Assembly: GCA_007123695.1 (NCBI GenBank)
Contig: SLGN01000690.1
Location: 1 to 15,078, forward strand
DNA length: 15,078 nucleotides
Direction of reading: 5' to 3'
Origin: Verrucomicrobiales bacterium
GTDB taxonomy: Bacteria; Verrucomicrobiota; Verrucomicrobiia; Verrucomicrobiales; DEV007
A program made the translations under genes and the position numbers. The notes beneath the pieces are model-generated. The model was not told where the DNA came from. It worked only from the letters and a program-made list of their open reading frames with translations, and searched no databases. This document shows, piece by piece, positions 13,085-15,078 of this stretch (position 1 is its first letter; every line of letters begins with the position of its first letter).

Positions 13085-15078
13085 TCAAGCGGGCGAGGGG
13101 GCGCGGCTCGGGGCACGGTGGAGGCGCTCCACCAGCCACGGCAGCACGACGAGGTCGGCGAGCAGGGCTGATACGGCGACGATGCCGAGCGTCAGGCCGG
13201 TCCAGCGCATCGTGGTGAAGCTTGATCCGAGGAAACAGACGCCGAGCACGATGACGGTCACCGAGGTCAGGACGATGGCGAAGCCGGTCGAGACGATGGC
13301 CTCGTCCATCAGCTCGCGCAGGCTGCCCTGGGGACGCTCGCGCTGGAGCTGCTGGAAGCGGACCATGAGGTGGATGGTGTCGTCGACGGCGAGCCCGAGA
13401 CCGACGGAGAAGACGATGATGATTCCGAGGTGGAGGGAAGCTCCCATCCACCCGCTGATGCCCGCGACGACGAGCAGCGGAATCGCGTTGGGCACGAGGC
13501 AGAGCAGGGCGAGCCGGAACGAGCGCAGCACCACCACGAGGACGACGGTGATCATCGCGAGGGACAGGGTGAGGCTGGTGATCATCGTCCGCGAGATCAG
13601 CGTGGTGCTCTCGTAGAACATGGGGAAGGCGCCGCTGACCTTCATGCGCCCTCCCGCAGGCAGCTCGCGCTCGTAGTCGCGGATGCGGGCGAGGAAGCTC
13701 TCGTAGGCCCCCGTGCCGAAGTCCCGGGTGCGGTAGAAGACGATGCAGGCCCGCTCCAGATCGCGGGTGAGGAGCGTCTCGGGGAAGGTGCTCCCCGCGC
13801 CGAGCGCCTGCACCCCGAGAGTGGGGCCGTCGGAGGTCTCGACCACCTCGGGCGCGAGGGCCATGTGGACGGCATCGACGTAGGAGCGCGAGCCGGAGAT
13901 GCCGGGAAGGTCGCGCAGTTCATCCTGCATGCGCCCGACGAGGGTGAACACCTCGGGGTCGCGGAGGTCGGCGTGCAGGTCGATCTCGATGCGGTCGAGA
14001 CCGCGGAAATGTTCCGCGAACCAGTTCGCGTGCTTCACCGGATCGGCATCGGCGGGCAGCTCGCGGTCGAGCGAGGAGTCGATCTCGGCGCGGAAGATCC
14101 CGGCTGCAAGCAAGGCCAGCAGCGCCGTGGCCGGGGCCGCCCAGCGGCGCAGCCGGCGCGGATTGACGAGCGAGCGCAGCGGGGCGGACTCGCCTTTTCC
14201 CGGCAGCAGGGCGAGGGCGGCGGGCTGGAAGAGGATCACGGTGGCGAAGGCGACGCCCACCCCGATGGCGCACCAGAGGCCGAAGTCGAAGACCTCCTCG
14301 TGCCGGGCTGCGAGCAGGCTGAGGAAGCCGCAGGCCGTCGTCACCGAAGTCAGCACGCAGGCACGGCCCACCGTTGCGAAGGTGCGCCGCAGCGACTCGG
14401 CCGTGCCATGGCCTTCGGCGCGAGCGTCGTCGAACTTCTGCTGAAGATGGATCGCGTCGGCCAGTCCCACGATCAGGATCAGGCCCGGTCCGGCCAGGTT
14501 CATGACTCCGAACTCCTTGCCTGCGAGGATGAAGAGCGCCAGATAGAAGAGCAGCGCCGACCAGGAGACGAGAAAGGGCAGGTAGCTGCGCCGCAGGGAC
14601 CGCATGAACATCGGCACGACGAGGGCGAGGGCGAGCATTTCGAACAGAATGAGGGAGCGGAAGTTCGACTGCAAGAGCCCCGCCATGTGCTCGAGAAGGT
14701 ATTCGGTGCCGACGATGCGGACCTCGGCGCCTTCCCACGGTGGGGCGGCGAGGGATTCCGCCGCGCGGTGCAGGTCGTGGATCCGGACTCCCTTGGCCTT
14801 GATCAGATAGAGCGCCACGGAGCGGCCGTCGTGCGAGAGGACCTGCCCCTTGAAGGTGGCCATGCCCGGTCCGTCGCCGAGCACGAGAGGTTCCGCGCCG
14901 GTCCCGCCGAGGCGGGCCCATTCGTCGAGGGTGAAGCCGTCGAGCTTCAGGTCGAGGAGCAGCCGCGGCGAGAGCACTTCGGACACTTCCGGCAGCGCCC
15001 GGAACCGCTCCGCCCACCGCTCCGCCGCCCTCAGGTCGTCGATGGTGAGGGTGCGGTCGGCCGAGGCGCTGACCATGA
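13085..15078 (-). CDS. RND/MMPL-family exporter, N-terminus missing
   Basis: A resistance-nodulation-division type membrane transporter cut by the right edge; 663 residues are visible from the ATG at 15076. That Met is probably internal, because it opens inside the first periplasmic loop (LRAAERWAERFRALPEVSEVLSP) and the usual first helix before that loop is absent. Two homologous halves are seen. Half one has helices at about 140-160, 165-186, 192-210, 236-256 and 265-291, with GLADAIHL (204-211). A lone helix at 313-328 starts half two, followed by a large periplasmic loop (about 330-490), then helices at 497-519, 523-543, 549-568, 597-618 and 622-648, with GLAVDDTIHL (561-570). D207 and D566 line up as likely proton-relay acids. 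The pattern fits COG1033-type exporters, whose known relatives move lipids, hopanoids or other hydrophobic molecules. The stop lies 76 bp before the cytochrome c/copper oxidase gene, suggesting one operon. Confidence 0.85.
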   Translation of the reverse strand, partial: MVSASADRTLTIDDLRAAERWAERFRALPEVSEVLSPRLLLDLKLDGFTLDEWARLGGTGAEPLVLGDGPGMATFKGQVLSHDGRSVALYLIKAKGVRIHDLHRAAESLAAPPWEGAEVRIVGTEYLLEHMAGLLQSNFRSLILFEMLALALVVPMFMRSLRRSYLPFLVSWSALLFYLALFILAGKEFGVMNLAGPGLILIVGLADAIHLQQKFDDARAEGHGTAESLRRTFATVGRACVLTSVTTACGFLSLLAARHEEVFDFGLWCAIGVGVAFATVILFQPAALALLPGKGESAPLRSLVNPRRLRRWAAPATALLALLAAGIFRAEIDSSLDRELPADADPVKHANWFAEHFRGLDRIEIDLHADLRDPEVFTLVGRMQDELRDLPGISGSRSYVDAVHMALAPEVVETSDGPTLGVQALGAGSTFPETLLTRDLERACIVFYRTRDFGTGAYESFLARIRDYERELPAGGRMKVSGAFPMFYESTTLISRTMITSLTLSLAMITVVLVVVLRSFRLALLCLVPNAIPLLVVAGISGWMGASLHLGIIIVFSVGLGLAVDDTIHLMVRFQQLQRERPQGSLRELMDEAIVSTGFAIVLTSVTVIVLGVCFLGSSFTTMRWTGLTLGIVAVSALLADLVVLPWLVERLHRAPSRAPSPA

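Noticed and set aside
13009..13116. Start of the copper-oxidase gene at 13116 instead of 13008
   Set aside because: The extension would overlap the exporter gene and put 36 polar residues before a clear signal peptide.
10264..13218. A 984-codon open frame on the + strand opposite the hydrolase and copper-oxidase genes
   Set aside because: It crosses two well-supported - strand genes and the gaps between them, has no domain signature and shows the same low-complexity composition. It is a GC-composition artefact.

Overview
The window is very GC-rich (roughly 70% by eye) and densely coded. It holds eight protein genes: two on the + strand (one cut by the left edge) and six on the - strand (one cut by the right edge). 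I see no RNA genes, insertion sequences, CRISPR arrays, phage genes or integrases. The gene mix suggests a Gram-negative-type bacterium, perhaps of the Verrucomicrobiota/Planctomycetota group. It includes an exported cytochrome c fused to a PHM-like copper monooxygenase, an HTTM membrane protein, and a surface protein of CBM-like modules with an arginine-rich end. That placement is an inference from gene content only. The RapA protein closely resembles the gammaproteobacterial one, so the taxonomy stays open.

Left part, + strand: the 3' part of a large modular secreted or surface protein (1-1551) is followed after 128 bp by a complete hexameric-type glutamate dehydrogenase (1680-2924, gdhA). 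gdhA converges with the - strand block, with only 25 bp between stop codons and no obvious terminator.

Middle, - strand, read right to left: rapA (RNA polymerase recycling SWI2/SNF2 ATPase, 6814-9627), then after 46 bp a class A penicillin-binding protein (4635-6767), then after 23 bp an HTTM-family polytopic membrane protein (2950-4611). The spacing suggests one transcript started in the 231-bp gap at 9628-9858, the largest gap in the window.

Right part, - strand: an RND/MMPL-family exporter (13085 to beyond the right edge), then after 76 bp an exported cytochrome c/copper type II monooxygenase/EF-hand protein (11518-13008), then after 39 bp a membrane-anchored alpha/beta hydrolase (9859-11478). 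Together they look like a small operon for handling a hydrophobic, possibly lipid-like, compound: hydrolysis at the membrane, transport, and oxidation outside the cytoplasm. This link rests on gene order alone.

No clearly new defence or mobile system is visible. The points most worth following up are the exporter/monooxygenase/hydrolase cluster, the lack of Shine-Dalgarno sequences before all six complete genes, the lysine-free arginine-rich tail of the surface protein, and a RapA that seems to lack a stretch between its two ATPase lobes.
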